From assembly GCF_026343125.1 (NCBI RefSeq), contig NZ_JAPEMB010000001.1, positions 2,852,001 through 2,916,000 of the forward strand: a stretch of DNA of 64,000 nucleotides, given 5' to 3'. The stretch is from Streptomyces sp. NBC_00094 (GTDB lineage: Bacteria > Actinomycetota > Actinomycetes > Streptomycetales > Streptomycetaceae). Below, piece after piece: positions 31,199-39,022 of this stretch. Each line of letters begins with the position of its first letter. The stretch's first letter is position 1. A program made the position numbers and the translations under genes. The notes beneath the pieces were generated by a model. It searched no databases. It was not told the origin of the DNA and saw only the letters and a list, made by a program, of their open reading frames with translations.

Positions 31199-31223
31199 CC
31201 TTCCGGGTCCCCGGCCCGGAAGG
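31199..31223 (+). terminator. Terminator after the DUF397 gene
   Basis: A perfect 9-bp stem (CCTTCCGGG, 31199-31207, with 31215-31223) and 7-nt loop begin 3 bp after the stop. The convergent HNH gene ends at 31238, so it may work in both directions. Confidence 0.75.
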
Positions 31224-31237
31224 CAGCGGTGAGAGGG

Positions 31238-31987
31238 TCACGCCCGGCTCAAGAACCCTTCCCGTAGCTCCGGGTCGCGCAGGAGGGTCAGTACGTCCTC
31301 CTCACCCGCGAAGAGCGCCTCGGCTGCAGCGTGCTCGGACTGGTGGAACATCGCGACGATCACGTCGACGAGCGGGCGGTCCCAGGAGACCCGGACGATC
31401 TCCCGTGCCTTGTCGTGCTGCCCCTTGTCCGTGACGTGACGCCAGTGCAACAGGGCTCCGTGCGCCGTCACGTACGCGTCCACCCGTCCCTTGACCAGGA
31501 CGGGTCTGCTGTTCAGCCCGAACACATCGATGCACGCCTGGCCCTGAGGCGTCCTCGCCTGGTACTCCCCGAGGGGCAGAACGAGGCGCAGGTGGTCCAG
31601 CGGGTCCAGCAGGGTCGGGTCGACGAGAAGCGGGGCGCCGTCGGCGTCGAGGGGGAACCGACTCCCCTTCCGGCCGCTGTTGCAGTACGAGCAGGAGAGG
31701 AGATGGTTGAGCCAGTCGAAGGTACGCAGCGGGGTGCGGTGCTTCGGATCGAAGTGGTCGATGTCGGTGCCCTCGCTGTCCCCGCAGTACATGCAGCGTG
31801 CGTGGCCGGGCGCCATCTCGGTGAGGGCGGCGAGGAGCGCGGGGCGGACGGTCCGCCGGCCGGCCCAGAGGTTCTTGGCCTTGTCTTTCCGGGCCTGCTC
31901 CGTCGCCTGTGCCGCTATCTCCTTGGTGTACTTCCCCAGCAGCGTCGTCGTCTCCTGTGGCAGATCGACGCGCGAAAGCCGGATCAT
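31238..31987 (-). CDS. ptuB: HNH endonuclease, Septu PtuB-like
   Basis: A 249-aa nuclease. Residues about 65-105 form a zinc-supported HNH site: CMYCGDSEGTDIDHFDPKH (Cys65, Cys68, Asp77-His78), Asn94, then SCSYCNSGRKG (Cys99, Cys102). The N-terminal third is helical and basic. Its ATG overlaps the stop of the upstream AAA ATPase gene by four bases (ATGA), so the products are made together. An AAA ATPase coupled to an HNH nuclease in this order is the defining layout of the Septu anti-phage system. The gene symbol is by architecture only; no phage test or search has been done. A generic HNH enzyme working with a RecF-like ATPase is the alternative. Confidence 0.78.
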   Translation of the reverse strand: MIRLSRVDLPQETTTLLGKYTKEIAAQATEQARKDKAKNLWAGRRTVRPALLAALTEMAPGHARCMYCGDSEGTDIDHFDPKHRTPLRTFDWLNHLLSCSYCNSGRKGSRFPLDADGAPLLVDPTLLDPLDHLRLVLPLGEYQARTPQGQACIDVFGLNSRPVLVKGRVDAYVTAHGALLHWRHVTDKGQHDKAREIVRVSWDRPLVDVIVAMFHQSEHAAAEALFAGEEDVLTLLRDPELREGFLSRA

Positions 31988-33372
31988 TCCGCCCCACCGG
32001 CCTCGAACTCCTGCGAAATTCGCCGGAGTCGGGCCGACATCTCGTCGAGACGGGCCGACGGCGAGCTCGTGAGCAGACTCTTCAGCTCCTTGTAGCGGGC
32101 GAGGGTGTCCTGCGACGCGTCGCCGTCGTACACGCGCCCCTCAATCTCCACGAACTCGGCGCGGAGCAGCTCGGCCCGTTCGGAATACGGGGTGTCCAGG
32201 CCGAACAGCTCCGAGAGGACGGCGTCGTCGCCGCTGCCGAAGACCACCCGCTCGTACAGGTCCTTCGACACGACCTCCGGGGCGGCGTCCTCGTCGACGC
32301 CGGGGAGGCGGATCAGGCCGCCGGGGTCGGCGGCCTGGCAGATGTACGGGCTGTGCGTGGTGACGATGAACTGGATGTTCGGGAAGTGCGAGGTCAGCCA
32401 CGGGCCGATGCGGCGCTGCCAGGTGATGTGAAGGTGGGCGTCGATCTCGTCGATGATCACGACTCCGGGCACGCGGAGCAGCCGAGGCCCCTCGTCGTCC
32501 TTGACGAACACCGCGTCACCGAACGCGTCGTGGATCTGCTTGAGCAGGTCGACGACGAGGGAGGCGACGGTACGGAAGCCGTCGCTCATCTCCCGCAGGG
32601 GGAAGCGCTGTCCGTCGCGGGTGACCCAGAGCCCTTCGGAGTCCACGTCGTCCACGCGGTATCCGTCCGGCAGGAGTCCGTCGCCCAGGACGGACAGGGC
32701 CGCGCGCTTCAGGGCCTCGGCGCCTTCCTTGCCCTCCAGCGCGCGCAGGTGCTGCTCGATCAGCCAGGCGACGCCCTCGGCGAGGGAGGCGTCCTCGTGG
32801 AAGAGGCTGGCCTGGCGTGCGACCGGGCCGGAGGCCAGCATCAGTCGCTGCACGTCTCCGGAACCGCCCGCCATGCGCCGGAACGGCCCGTACGCGGCAC
32901 AGAACCAGCCCGCCGGGTTGTCTGCCCAGGGGCCGCGCCTGGCCGGACTGGCACTGGTCGCCCGCGCCTTTCCGTATCGGATCTCGTCCAATGCGGGCTG
33001 CGCGCCCCGGCGGTGGCCGCTCGCCTCGCCCGGAGCGGTCCACCTGACTCCCGTCCAGAACTCGTCAACGGTCCTTCCGCCGGCGCTGAACCTGTCGAAG
33101 GTCCTGTCGCGCACGACCTCGGCCTCGGCGCTGCCGAACTCAGTGCCCCGCGCGATCCAGTTCTCGAAGCCCTGGACGAGTCCGCGCGCCGCCACCGGCC
33201 CGCTCAGCGCCAGCGCGAGCGCGCGCAGCAACGTCGTCTTGCCCGATCCGTTGCGGCCCGCGAGCACCGTCCAGCCGGCATGACCGCCGTCGGGCCGGGT
33301 CAGCGTCAGATCGACCGTGCGGGGACCGTGGAACGACTTGATGTTCTCGATGTGGATCCTGCTGACGTACAT
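31984..33372 (-). CDS. ptuA: AAA (RecF/SMC-like) ATPase, Septu PtuA-like
   Basis: A 462-aa ABC/SMC-type ATPase. The N-terminus MYVSRIHIENIKSFHGPRTV leads to Walker A GRNGSGKT (residues 39-46). The signature-like EMSDGFRTVASLVVDLL is followed by Walker B VVIIDEIDAHLH (about 305-316), with the catalytic Glu present, and the D-loop/H-loop region TTHSPYICQAAD. The C-terminal ~100 residues (SELFGLDTPYSERAELLRAE onward) are helical and probably bind the partner. In Septu, PtuA forms a complex with the HNH protein PtuB and gates its nuclease activity. Here it is directly upstream of, and overlaps, the HNH gene. It lacks a TOPRIM domain, which argues against OLD-type nucleases. Confidence 0.8.
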   Translation of the reverse strand: MYVSRIHIENIKSFHGPRTVDLTLTRPDGGHAGWTVLAGRNGSGKTTLLRALALALSGPVAARGLVQGFENWIARGTEFGSAEAEVVRDRTFDRFSAGGRTVDEFWTGVRWTAPGEASGHRRGAQPALDEIRYGKARATSASPARRGPWADNPAGWFCAAYGPFRRMAGGSGDVQRLMLASGPVARQASLFHEDASLAEGVAWLIEQHLRALEGKEGAEALKRAALSVLGDGLLPDGYRVDDVDSEGLWVTRDGQRFPLREMSDGFRTVASLVVDLLKQIHDAFGDAVFVKDDEGPRLLRVPGVVIIDEIDAHLHITWQRRIGPWLTSHFPNIQFIVTTHSPYICQAADPGGLIRLPGVDEDAAPEVVSKDLYERVVFGSGDDAVLSELFGLDTPYSERAELLRAEFVEIEGRVYDGDASQDTLARYKELKSLLTSSPSARLDEMSARLRRISQEFEAGGAE

Positions 33373-33572
33373 GGGAGTCGTTGTCCGTTCGCTCGGTCCT
33401 GAGGGCGGAACCAGGGCAGGGGACGACCTGCCGACCCGGATGGCCGATTCTACGGAAGGCGGTACGGCCTACCTGTACCCGTGCGTCCGCGTCGGGTGCG
33501 GGTGCCGTCCCGCCCGGAGTCGCTCACGTTCTCGACATGCCGACGCACAACGGCCGTCATAGCGTTGTCCGC

Positions 33573-34040
33573 ATGAGTGACGGATCTTTCCAGGACGACG
33601 TGCTGAGCGAGCTCGGGGACGACCGGCTCCAGGAGATCGCCGGGCTGGTCGGCACCGACGACACCGGGGCGCGGGAGCTCGTGGGCAGTTCGGTCGCGGA
33701 GCTCTCCGGGGAGCTGCGGCAGGCGGCGGCCGAGCCGAGCAGCGCGGACGAGGTGCGGGCCGCCGTCGACGAGGTGGCCTCGGCCGAGCCGCCGCTCCAG
33801 GGCGTCGCCACGCTCGGCGGTCTGGCCGCCGGTGGCCTGATGGCCGGCGTGCTCGCCAAGCTGGCCCGGCCGGCGGCGAACGCGGTCGCCAAGCGCACCG
33901 GTCTCCCGCCGGCCACGGTCGACCGCGCCGTCGACATCCTGGTCCCGGTGGTCATCGCCGCCCTCACCAAGCGCGCCGCCACGAAGAAGGGCGGCGGCCT
34001 GGGCGACCTCCTGGGCGGCGGTACGCAGCCGAAGAAGTAA
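33573..34040 (+). CDS. DUF937 domain protein
   Basis: A 155-aa cytoplasmic protein of the DUF937/YidB-like family. Helical repeats are visible: FQDDVLSELGDDRLQEIAGL, SVAELSGELRQAAAEPSSAD, and a Gly/Ala-rich middle (GVATLGGLAAGGLMAGVLAK). A conserved DILVPVVIAALTKRA segment and the Gly-rich C-terminus GGGLGDLLGGGTQPKK complete the family pattern. The function is unknown. The ATG at 33573 begins the family homology; the longer open frame from 33381 is not supported. Confidence 0.85.
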   Translation: MSDGSFQDDVLSELGDDRLQEIAGLVGTDDTGARELVGSSVAELSGELRQAAAEPSSADEVRAAVDEVASAEPPLQGVATLGGLAAGGLMAGVLAKLARPAANAVAKRTGLPPATVDRAVDILVPVVIAALTKRAATKKGGGLGDLLGGGTQPKK

Positions 34041-34078
34041 CCCCACCGGGCCGGGGCCCCGCGCCCCGCGGGGACCAC

Positions 34079-34108
34079 GGCCGCCCGGCCCCGCACGGCC
34101 GGGCGGCC
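34079..34108. terminator. Bidirectional terminator between the DUF937 and sugar isomerase genes
   Basis: A perfect 12-bp stem GGCCGCCCGGCC (34079-34090) with 34097-34108 and a 6-nt loop lies in the 105-bp gap between two convergent genes. Further G/C inverted repeats flank it. Confidence 0.75.
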
Positions 34109-34145
34109 TCGCCGCGGCCCCGCCGCACCGGGGCCGGGCAGCTTC

Positions 34146-34949
34146 TCAGACCGCCAGGAAGCGTTCCAGGGTCTCCTCCAGGACCTCCACGCCGTCCCGC
34201 GCCCACAGCTCGTCGTTGAAGAGCTCCACCTCGACCGGGCCGGTGTAGCCGGCCTTCTCGACCAGGTCCGCCCAGGCCCGGAGGTCGATCACGCCCGTGC
34301 CCAGCTGGCCCCGGCCGTTGAGGACGCCGGCCGGGAGCGGGGTGGTCCAGTCGGCGAGCTGGAAGGAGTGGATCCGCCCTGCCGCGCCCGCGCGTTCCAC
34401 CGCCGCCGGGGCGCGGTCGTCCCACCAGAGGTGGTACGTGTCGACCGTGACGCCCACCTGGTCGGCCGGGAACCGCTCCGCGATGTCCAGGGCCTGGTCG
34501 AGGGTGGAGACGGCGCAGCGGTCGGAGGCGTACATCGGGTGCAGCGGCTCGATGGCGAGCCGGACGCCCCGCTCCCCCGCGTACGGGGCGAGGGCGCCGA
34601 TGGCCTCGGCGATGCGGGCCCGGGCGGAGGGCAGGTCGGGGCAGGCGGGGGTGAGGCCGCCGGAGACCAGGACGAGGGTGTCGGTGCCGAGCGTGACGGC
34701 CTCGTCGATCGCCGCGCGGTTGTCCTCCTCCCATCCGTCGGCGGTGAAGAAGCCGCCCCGGCAGAGGGTGGTGACGGTCAGGCCCGCGTCCCGTACGAGG
34801 TCGGCGGCGGCCTCGGTTCCGTACTCCTGGACGGGGGCGCGCCACAGGCCCACGCCGGGGATGCCGAGGCGGACGCAGTGGGAGACCAGTTCGGGCAGGG
34901 TCAGCTGCTTGACGGTCATCTGGTTGACGCTGAAGCGGTCGAGGTTCAC
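34146..34949 (-). CDS. Sugar phosphate isomerase/epimerase (TIM barrel)
   Basis: A 267-aa xylose-isomerase-like TIM barrel. Metal-site and barrel motifs include LAIEPLHPMYASDRC (Glu and His), VGVTVDTYHLWWDD, IHSFQLADWTTPLP and the final VEVELFNDELW. These residues suggest a divalent-metal isomerase, epimerase or dehydratase acting on a sugar or inosose. Its GTG overlaps the upstream DUF993 gene by four bases, and that gene overlaps the Gfo/Idh dehydrogenase in turn, so all three act in one pathway. The exact substrate is not evident. Confidence 0.85.
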   Translation of the reverse strand: MNLDRFSVNQMTVKQLTLPELVSHCVRLGIPGVGLWRAPVQEYGTEAAADLVRDAGLTVTTLCRGGFFTADGWEEDNRAAIDEAVTLGTDTLVLVSGGLTPACPDLPSARARIAEAIGALAPYAGERGVRLAIEPLHPMYASDRCAVSTLDQALDIAERFPADQVGVTVDTYHLWWDDRAPAAVERAGAAGRIHSFQLADWTTPLPAGVLNGRGQLGTGVIDLRAWADLVEKAGYTGPVEVELFNDELWARDGVEVLEETLERFLAV

Positions 34950-36106
34950 CGGGGTACTCCGTGGACCGTGAGCAGGGATCGCATCCGGGCCTCGGCGAGG
35001 GCCGGGTCGGGGAACAGGCCGAGTCCGTCGGCGAGTTCGTAGGCCCGGGCGAGGTGCGGGAGCGAGCGGGCGGACTGGAGGCCGCCGACCATCGTGAAGT
35101 GGTCCTGGTGGCCGGCGAGCCAGGCGAGGAGGACGACGCCCGTCTTGTAGTAGCGCGTCGGGGCCTCGAAGAGGTGCCGGGAGAGCTCGACGGTCGGGTC
35201 GAGGATCGCGCGGAAGCCCTCGACGTCGCCGGTGTCGAGGGTCAGGACCGCCTCGGCCGCGAGCGGGGCGAGGGGGTCGAAGATGCCCAGCAGGGCGTGG
35301 CTGAAGCCCTGTTCGTCACCCGCGATCAGCTCCGGGTAGTGGAAGTCGTCGCCCGTGTAGCAGCGGACGCCGTCCGGGAGGCGGCGGCGCAGCTCGACCT
35401 CGCGGCGGGCGTCGAGGAGGGAGACCTTGATGCCGTCGACCTTGTCGGGGTGGGCGGCGATGACCTCCAGGAAGGTCTCGGTCGCGGCGTCGAGGTCGCT
35501 GGAGCCCCAGTACCCGTCGAGTGCCGGGTCGAACATGGGGCCGAGCCAGTGCAGGATCACGGGCTCGCTCGCCTGGCGGAGCAGATGGCCGTACGTGTCG
35601 AGGTAGTCGTCCGGGGTCTCGGCCGCCGCGGCGAGGGCCCGGGAGGCCATGAGGATCGCCTGGGAGCCGGTCTCCTCGACGAGGGCGAGCTGCTCCTCGT
35701 ACGCCTTGCGGACCGTCGCGAGATCGGCGGGGCCGGTGAGCTGGTCGGTGCCGACGCCGCAGGCGATGAGGCCGCCGACGGCCTTCGCCTCGGCGGCGGA
35801 GCGGCGGATCAGTTCGGCGGCCCCGTCCCAGTCGAGGCCCATCCCGCGCTGGGCGGTGTCCATGGCCTCGGCGACCCCGAGGCCGTGGGCCCAGAGGTGG
35901 CGGCGGAAGGCGAGGGTGGCGTCCCAGTCGACGGCGGCGGGCGAGTCGGGCGAGGTGTCGGCGTACGGGTCGGCGACGACGTGCGCGGCGGAGAAGACCG
36001 TACGGGAGGTCGGCGCGGCACCGGCGAGGGGGAGGGCGGCGGGGCGGGGGGCGGTGCGGGGCTCGTACGCCCGGACGCCGCCGCCCGTCTGCGGGAGGCG
36101 GATCAC
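34946..36106 (-). CDS. DUF993 protein (dihydrodipicolinate synthase-like aldolase)
   Basis: A 386-aa protein of the DUF993 family, related to the DapA/N-acetylneuraminate-lyase TIM barrel. Family segments include TVFSAAHVVADPYADTSPDS, VDWDATLAFRRHLWAHGLGV and MDTAQRGMGLDWDGAAELI, followed by a Lys in the KVDGIKVSLLDARREVELRR region that is a candidate Schiff-base residue, and the CYTGDDFHYPELI loop. The chemistry is likely an aldol-type cleavage of a keto-sugar acid, but no member is characterised to my knowledge. The GTG at 36106 overlaps the dehydrogenase gene's stop by four bases; the much longer in-frame extension upstream is a shadow. Confidence 0.85.
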   Translation of the reverse strand: MIRLPQTGGGVRAYEPRTAPRPAALPLAGAAPTSRTVFSAAHVVADPYADTSPDSPAAVDWDATLAFRRHLWAHGLGVAEAMDTAQRGMGLDWDGAAELIRRSAAEAKAVGGLIACGVGTDQLTGPADLATVRKAYEEQLALVEETGSQAILMASRALAAAAETPDDYLDTYGHLLRQASEPVILHWLGPMFDPALDGYWGSSDLDAATETFLEVIAAHPDKVDGIKVSLLDARREVELRRRLPDGVRCYTGDDFHYPELIAGDEQGFSHALLGIFDPLAPLAAEAVLTLDTGDVEGFRAILDPTVELSRHLFEAPTRYYKTGVVLLAWLAGHQDHFTMVGGLQSARSLPHLARAYELADGLGLFPDPALAEARMRSLLTVHGVPR

Positions 36107-37254
36107 AGGGAGACCTCCGGGACGTCGAGGCGACGGCCCTCGGCGGCCGACTTCAGGCCCAGCTCGGCGAGTTGCACGCCGCGCGCGCCCGCGAGCAGGT
36201 CCCAGTGGTACGGCTCGCCGAGCGTGACGTGCCGCAGGAAGAGCTCCCACTGCGCCTTGAAGCCGTTGTTGAACTCGGCGTTGTCGGGGACCTCCTGCCA
36301 CTGGTCGCGGAAGGACTCGGTGACCGGGATGTCGGGGTTCCACACGGGCTTCGGGGTGGCCGAGCGGTGCTGGACGCGGCAGCCGCGCAGTCCGGCGACG
36401 GCGGAGCCGTGGGTCCCGTCCACCTGGAACTCGACGAGCTCGTCGCGGTTGACGCGGACCGTCCAGGAGGAGTTGATCTGGGCGATCGCGCCGCCCTCCA
36501 GCCGGAAGATGCCGTACGCGGCGTCGTCGGCGGTGGCCTCGTAGGGCTTGCCCTGCTCGTCCCAGCGGCGCGGGACGTGGGTGGCGACGTGCGCGGTGAC
36601 GGAGGTGACCCGGCCGAAGAGCTCGTGGAGCACGTACTCCCAGTGCGGGAACATGTCGACGACGATGCCGCCGCCGTCCTCCGCGCGGTAGTTCCAGCTC
36701 GGGCGCTGGGCGTCCTGCCAGTCGCCCTCGAAGACCCAGTAGCCGAACTCGCCGCGCACGGACAGGATCTCGCCGAAGAAGCCGCCGTCGATGAGCCGCT
36801 TGAGCTTGAGCAGGCCCGGCAGGAACAGCTTGTCCTGGACGACGCCGTGCTTGATGCCCTTCTCCGAGGCGAGCCTCGCCAGTTCCAGGGCGCCGGCGAG
36901 GTCGGCGGCGGTGGGCTTCTCGGTGTAGATGTGCTTGCCGGCCGCGATGGCCTTGGTGAGCGCGTCGACGCGGGCGGAGGTGACCTGGGCGTCGAAGTAG
37001 ATGTCGATGCTGTCGTCGGCGAGGACGGCGTCGAGGTCGGTGGACCACTCGGTGAGGCCGTGGCGCTCGGCGAGCGCGCGCAGGGCGGGCTCGCGGCGGC
37101 CGACGAGGACGGGCTCGGGCCAGAGGGTCTCGCCGTTGCCCAGGTCGAGGCCGCCCTGTTCGCGCAGGGCGAGGATCGAGCGGACGAGGTGCTGGCGGTA
37201 GCCCATGCGCCCCGTGACACCGTTCATGGCGATGCGGACTGTCCTGCGTGTCAC
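36103..37254 (-). CDS. Gfo/Idh/MocA family oxidoreductase
   Basis: A 383-aa NAD(P)-dependent sugar dehydrogenase. The N-terminal Rossmann fold starts IAMNGVTGRMGYRQHLVRSI; the catalytic-Lys motif is KHIYTEKPTAADLAGALELA (EKP). The C-terminal beta-sheet domain includes GGIVVDMFPHWEYVLHELFG, with the usual DxxxH-type substrate loop. It should oxidise a cyclitol or sugar to its keto form as the first step of the three-gene operon. The GTG at 37254 has GAGAGGAAG upstream. A LacI operator lies 37-50 bp upstream of the start, so expression is probably inducible by the substrate. Confidence 0.9.
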   Translation of the reverse strand: MTRRTVRIAMNGVTGRMGYRQHLVRSILALREQGGLDLGNGETLWPEPVLVGRREPALRALAERHGLTEWSTDLDAVLADDSIDIYFDAQVTSARVDALTKAIAAGKHIYTEKPTAADLAGALELARLASEKGIKHGVVQDKLFLPGLLKLKRLIDGGFFGEILSVRGEFGYWVFEGDWQDAQRPSWNYRAEDGGGIVVDMFPHWEYVLHELFGRVTSVTAHVATHVPRRWDEQGKPYEATADDAAYGIFRLEGGAIAQINSSWTVRVNRDELVEFQVDGTHGSAVAGLRGCRVQHRSATPKPVWNPDIPVTESFRDQWQEVPDNAEFNNGFKAQWELFLRHVTLGEPYHWDLLAGARGVQLAELGLKSAAEGRRLDVPEVSL

Positions 37255-37290
37255 GAAATCTTCCTCTCCCCGGCAATTCCGCGCCTCGAT

Positions 37291-37304
37291 AGAAAGCGCT
37301 TTCT
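37291..37304. promoter_or_regulatory. LacI-type operator
   Basis: A perfect 14-bp palindrome AGAAAGCGCTTTCT with the central CG step typical of LacI/GalR operators. It lies between the divergent dehydrogenase operon and the LacI gene, 37 bp from one start and 63 bp from the other. Confidence 0.88.
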
Positions 37305-37366
37305 GTCTGGGAGGAAGCTAACCTGCCGACATCACGCCGGACAAGGGCCTCGGAGGTACGCACACG

Positions 37367-38413
37367 ATGACCGTCACCCTGGCGGACGTGGCCGCCCGCG
37401 CCCGGGTCTCCCCCGCGACCGTCTCCCGCGTCCTGAACGGCAACTACCCGGTCGCCGCCTCGACCCGCGAACGGGTGCTGCGGGCCGTGGACGAACTGGA
37501 CTACGTCCTCAACGGCCCCGCCAGCTCGCTGGCCGCCGCCACGTCCGACCTGGTCGGCGTGCTGGTCAACGACATCGCCGACCCGTTCTTCGGGATCATG
37601 GCGAGCGCGGCGCAGAGCGCGATCGGGGAGGGTGCGTCGGGGCGGGCCGGGGGCGAGAAGCTCGCCGTCGTCTGCAACACGGGCGGCTCCCCCGCGCGCG
37701 AACTGACCTACCTCACGCTGCTCCAGCGGCAGCGGGCCGCGGCCGTGATCCTCATGGGCGGCTCGCTGGAGGACCCCGGGCACCTGGCGGCGACGGCGGG
37801 CAAGCTGGCCAAGCTGGCGGAGGCGGGGACCCGGGTGGTGCTGTGCGGGCGCCCGCCGGTGCCCGGCGACGCGAACACGGCGGCCCTCGTCTTCGACAAC
37901 CGCACCGGCGCGCGGCGCCTGACCGAGCACCTGCTGGAGCTCGGCCACCGGCGCATCGGGTACGTGGCGGGGCCGGCCGACCGGACGACGACCCGGCACC
38001 GGCTCGAAGGCCACCGGGCGGCGCTCGCGGCGGCGGGGATCGCCGAGGGGCCGACGGTCCACGGCCCGTACGACCGCCGGTCCGGCTACGAGGCGACCGC
38101 CGAGCTCCTCACCCGCGACCCGGACCTCACGGCGGTCGTCGCCGCCAACGACACGGTCGCGCTCGGCGTCTGCGCGGCACTGCGGGAACGGGGCCTGTCC
38201 ATCCCCGGCGACGTCTCGGTGGCGGGCTTCGACGACCTGCCCTTCTCGGTCGACGCGGTCCCGGCCCTCACGACCGTACGACTGCCGCTGCACGAGGCGG
38301 GGGTCAGGGCGGGCCGCCTGGCGATGGGCGCGGAGGAGCCTCCGGCGGGGGGTTCGGTGACGGTCCCGGGGGAACTGCTGCTCAGGGGATCGACGGCCCG
38401 GCCGCGGGGGTAG
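37367..38413 (+). CDS. LacI family transcriptional regulator
   Basis: A 348-aa repressor. The N-terminal helix-turn-helix and hinge are complete: VTLADVAARARVSPATVSRV then LNGNYPVAASTRERVLRAVD and ELDYVLNGPASSLA. The periplasmic-binding-protein-like effector domain follows (VGVLVNDIADPFFGIMASAA; GHRRIGYVAGPADRTTTRHR; VVAANDTVALGVCAALRERG). It is divergent from the Gfo/Idh-DUF993-isomerase operon and should bind the palindrome between them, released by a sugar intermediate. An insertion GEGASGRAGGEKL lies in the effector domain. The ATG has GGAGG 8 bp upstream. Confidence 0.93.
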   Translation: MTVTLADVAARARVSPATVSRVLNGNYPVAASTRERVLRAVDELDYVLNGPASSLAAATSDLVGVLVNDIADPFFGIMASAAQSAIGEGASGRAGGEKLAVVCNTGGSPARELTYLTLLQRQRAAAVILMGGSLEDPGHLAATAGKLAKLAEAGTRVVLCGRPPVPGDANTAALVFDNRTGARRLTEHLLELGHRRIGYVAGPADRTTTRHRLEGHRAALAAAGIAEGPTVHGPYDRRSGYEATAELLTRDPDLTAVVAANDTVALGVCAALRERGLSIPGDVSVAGFDDLPFSVDAVPALTTVRLPLHEAGVRAGRLAMGAEEPPAGGSVTVPGELLLRGSTARPRG

Positions 38414-38454
38414 CGGGGCGCTATCGTGGTGACGAACGGCACACGGAGGATCGC

Positions 38455-39021
38455 ATGGCGACCATACTGATGGACCTTCCCAGCGCCTGGGACGCCCTGG
38501 ACGGCGTCAACCTGCCTCGCGGCTACCACGTCGAGATCACGGACGGGAAGATCATCATGACGCCGCAGGGCGAGAGCCGGTCGGACATCCTTCTGGAGGC
38601 CGCGCCTCAGATCAAGAAGCAGCTCGCCGGGCAGGGCAAGCTGCTGACGGACGTCATGATCGACTTCCCGTCGCACCTCTACGGATACGCCCCTGACCTG
38701 ACCGTCGTCGCACCCGGCTCCGAGCGGAACAGCCGTGGCCGCTTCGAGTGGCACAGCCTTGAGGCCGTCATCGAGGTCGTCTCGAAGAGCACACGGGACA
38801 ACGACTTCACGAAGAAGTTCCGGATGTACGCCGAGTGCGCCATCCCGGTCTACGTGATCATCGACCCGTCGGACGACACCTGCACCATCCACAGCAACCC
38901 CACCCGCACCGGCGTCTACGTGGACCAGGAGCAGATCGCCTTTGGCGAGGACCTGCTCCTCTCCCTCGAAGGGCGGGAGATCGTCGTGAAGACGGACGGG
39001 TTCCCGCGTTCCGAAGGCTGA
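38455..39021 (+). CDS. Uma2 family (DUF820) putative nuclease
   Basis: A 188-aa member of the Uma2/DUF820 family, which has a restriction-endonuclease-like (PD-(D/E)xK) fold. The conserved elements are EITDGKIIMTPQGESRSD near the N-terminus, then YAPDLTVVAP (Asp), EAVIEVVSKSTRDND (E-x-V core) and the Lys in KKFRMYAECAIPVYVIIDP. Members are abundant in cyanobacteria and streptomycetes, and no biological role is established. The ATG has GGAGGA upstream. It stands 41 bp after the LacI gene; a functional link is not implied. Confidence 0.9.
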   Translation: MATILMDLPSAWDALDGVNLPRGYHVEITDGKIIMTPQGESRSDILLEAAPQIKKQLAGQGKLLTDVMIDFPSHLYGYAPDLTVVAPGSERNSRGRFEWHSLEAVIEVVSKSTRDNDFTKKFRMYAECAIPVYVIIDPSDDTCTIHSNPTRTGVYVDQEQIAFGEDLLLSLEGREIVVKTDGFPRSEG

Positions 39022-39022
39022 T

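Noticed and set aside
36103..37254. The missing inositol dehydrogenase iolG
   Set aside because: It is a Gfo/Idh protein, but its operon, LacI operator and distance from the iol genes indicate a separate pathway; IolG identity is not supported.
34946..38293. 1115-codon minus-strand open frame spanning two genes
   Set aside because: Only its last 386 codons (from 36106) are a real gene (DUF993); the rest is antisense to LacI and out of frame with the dehydrogenase.
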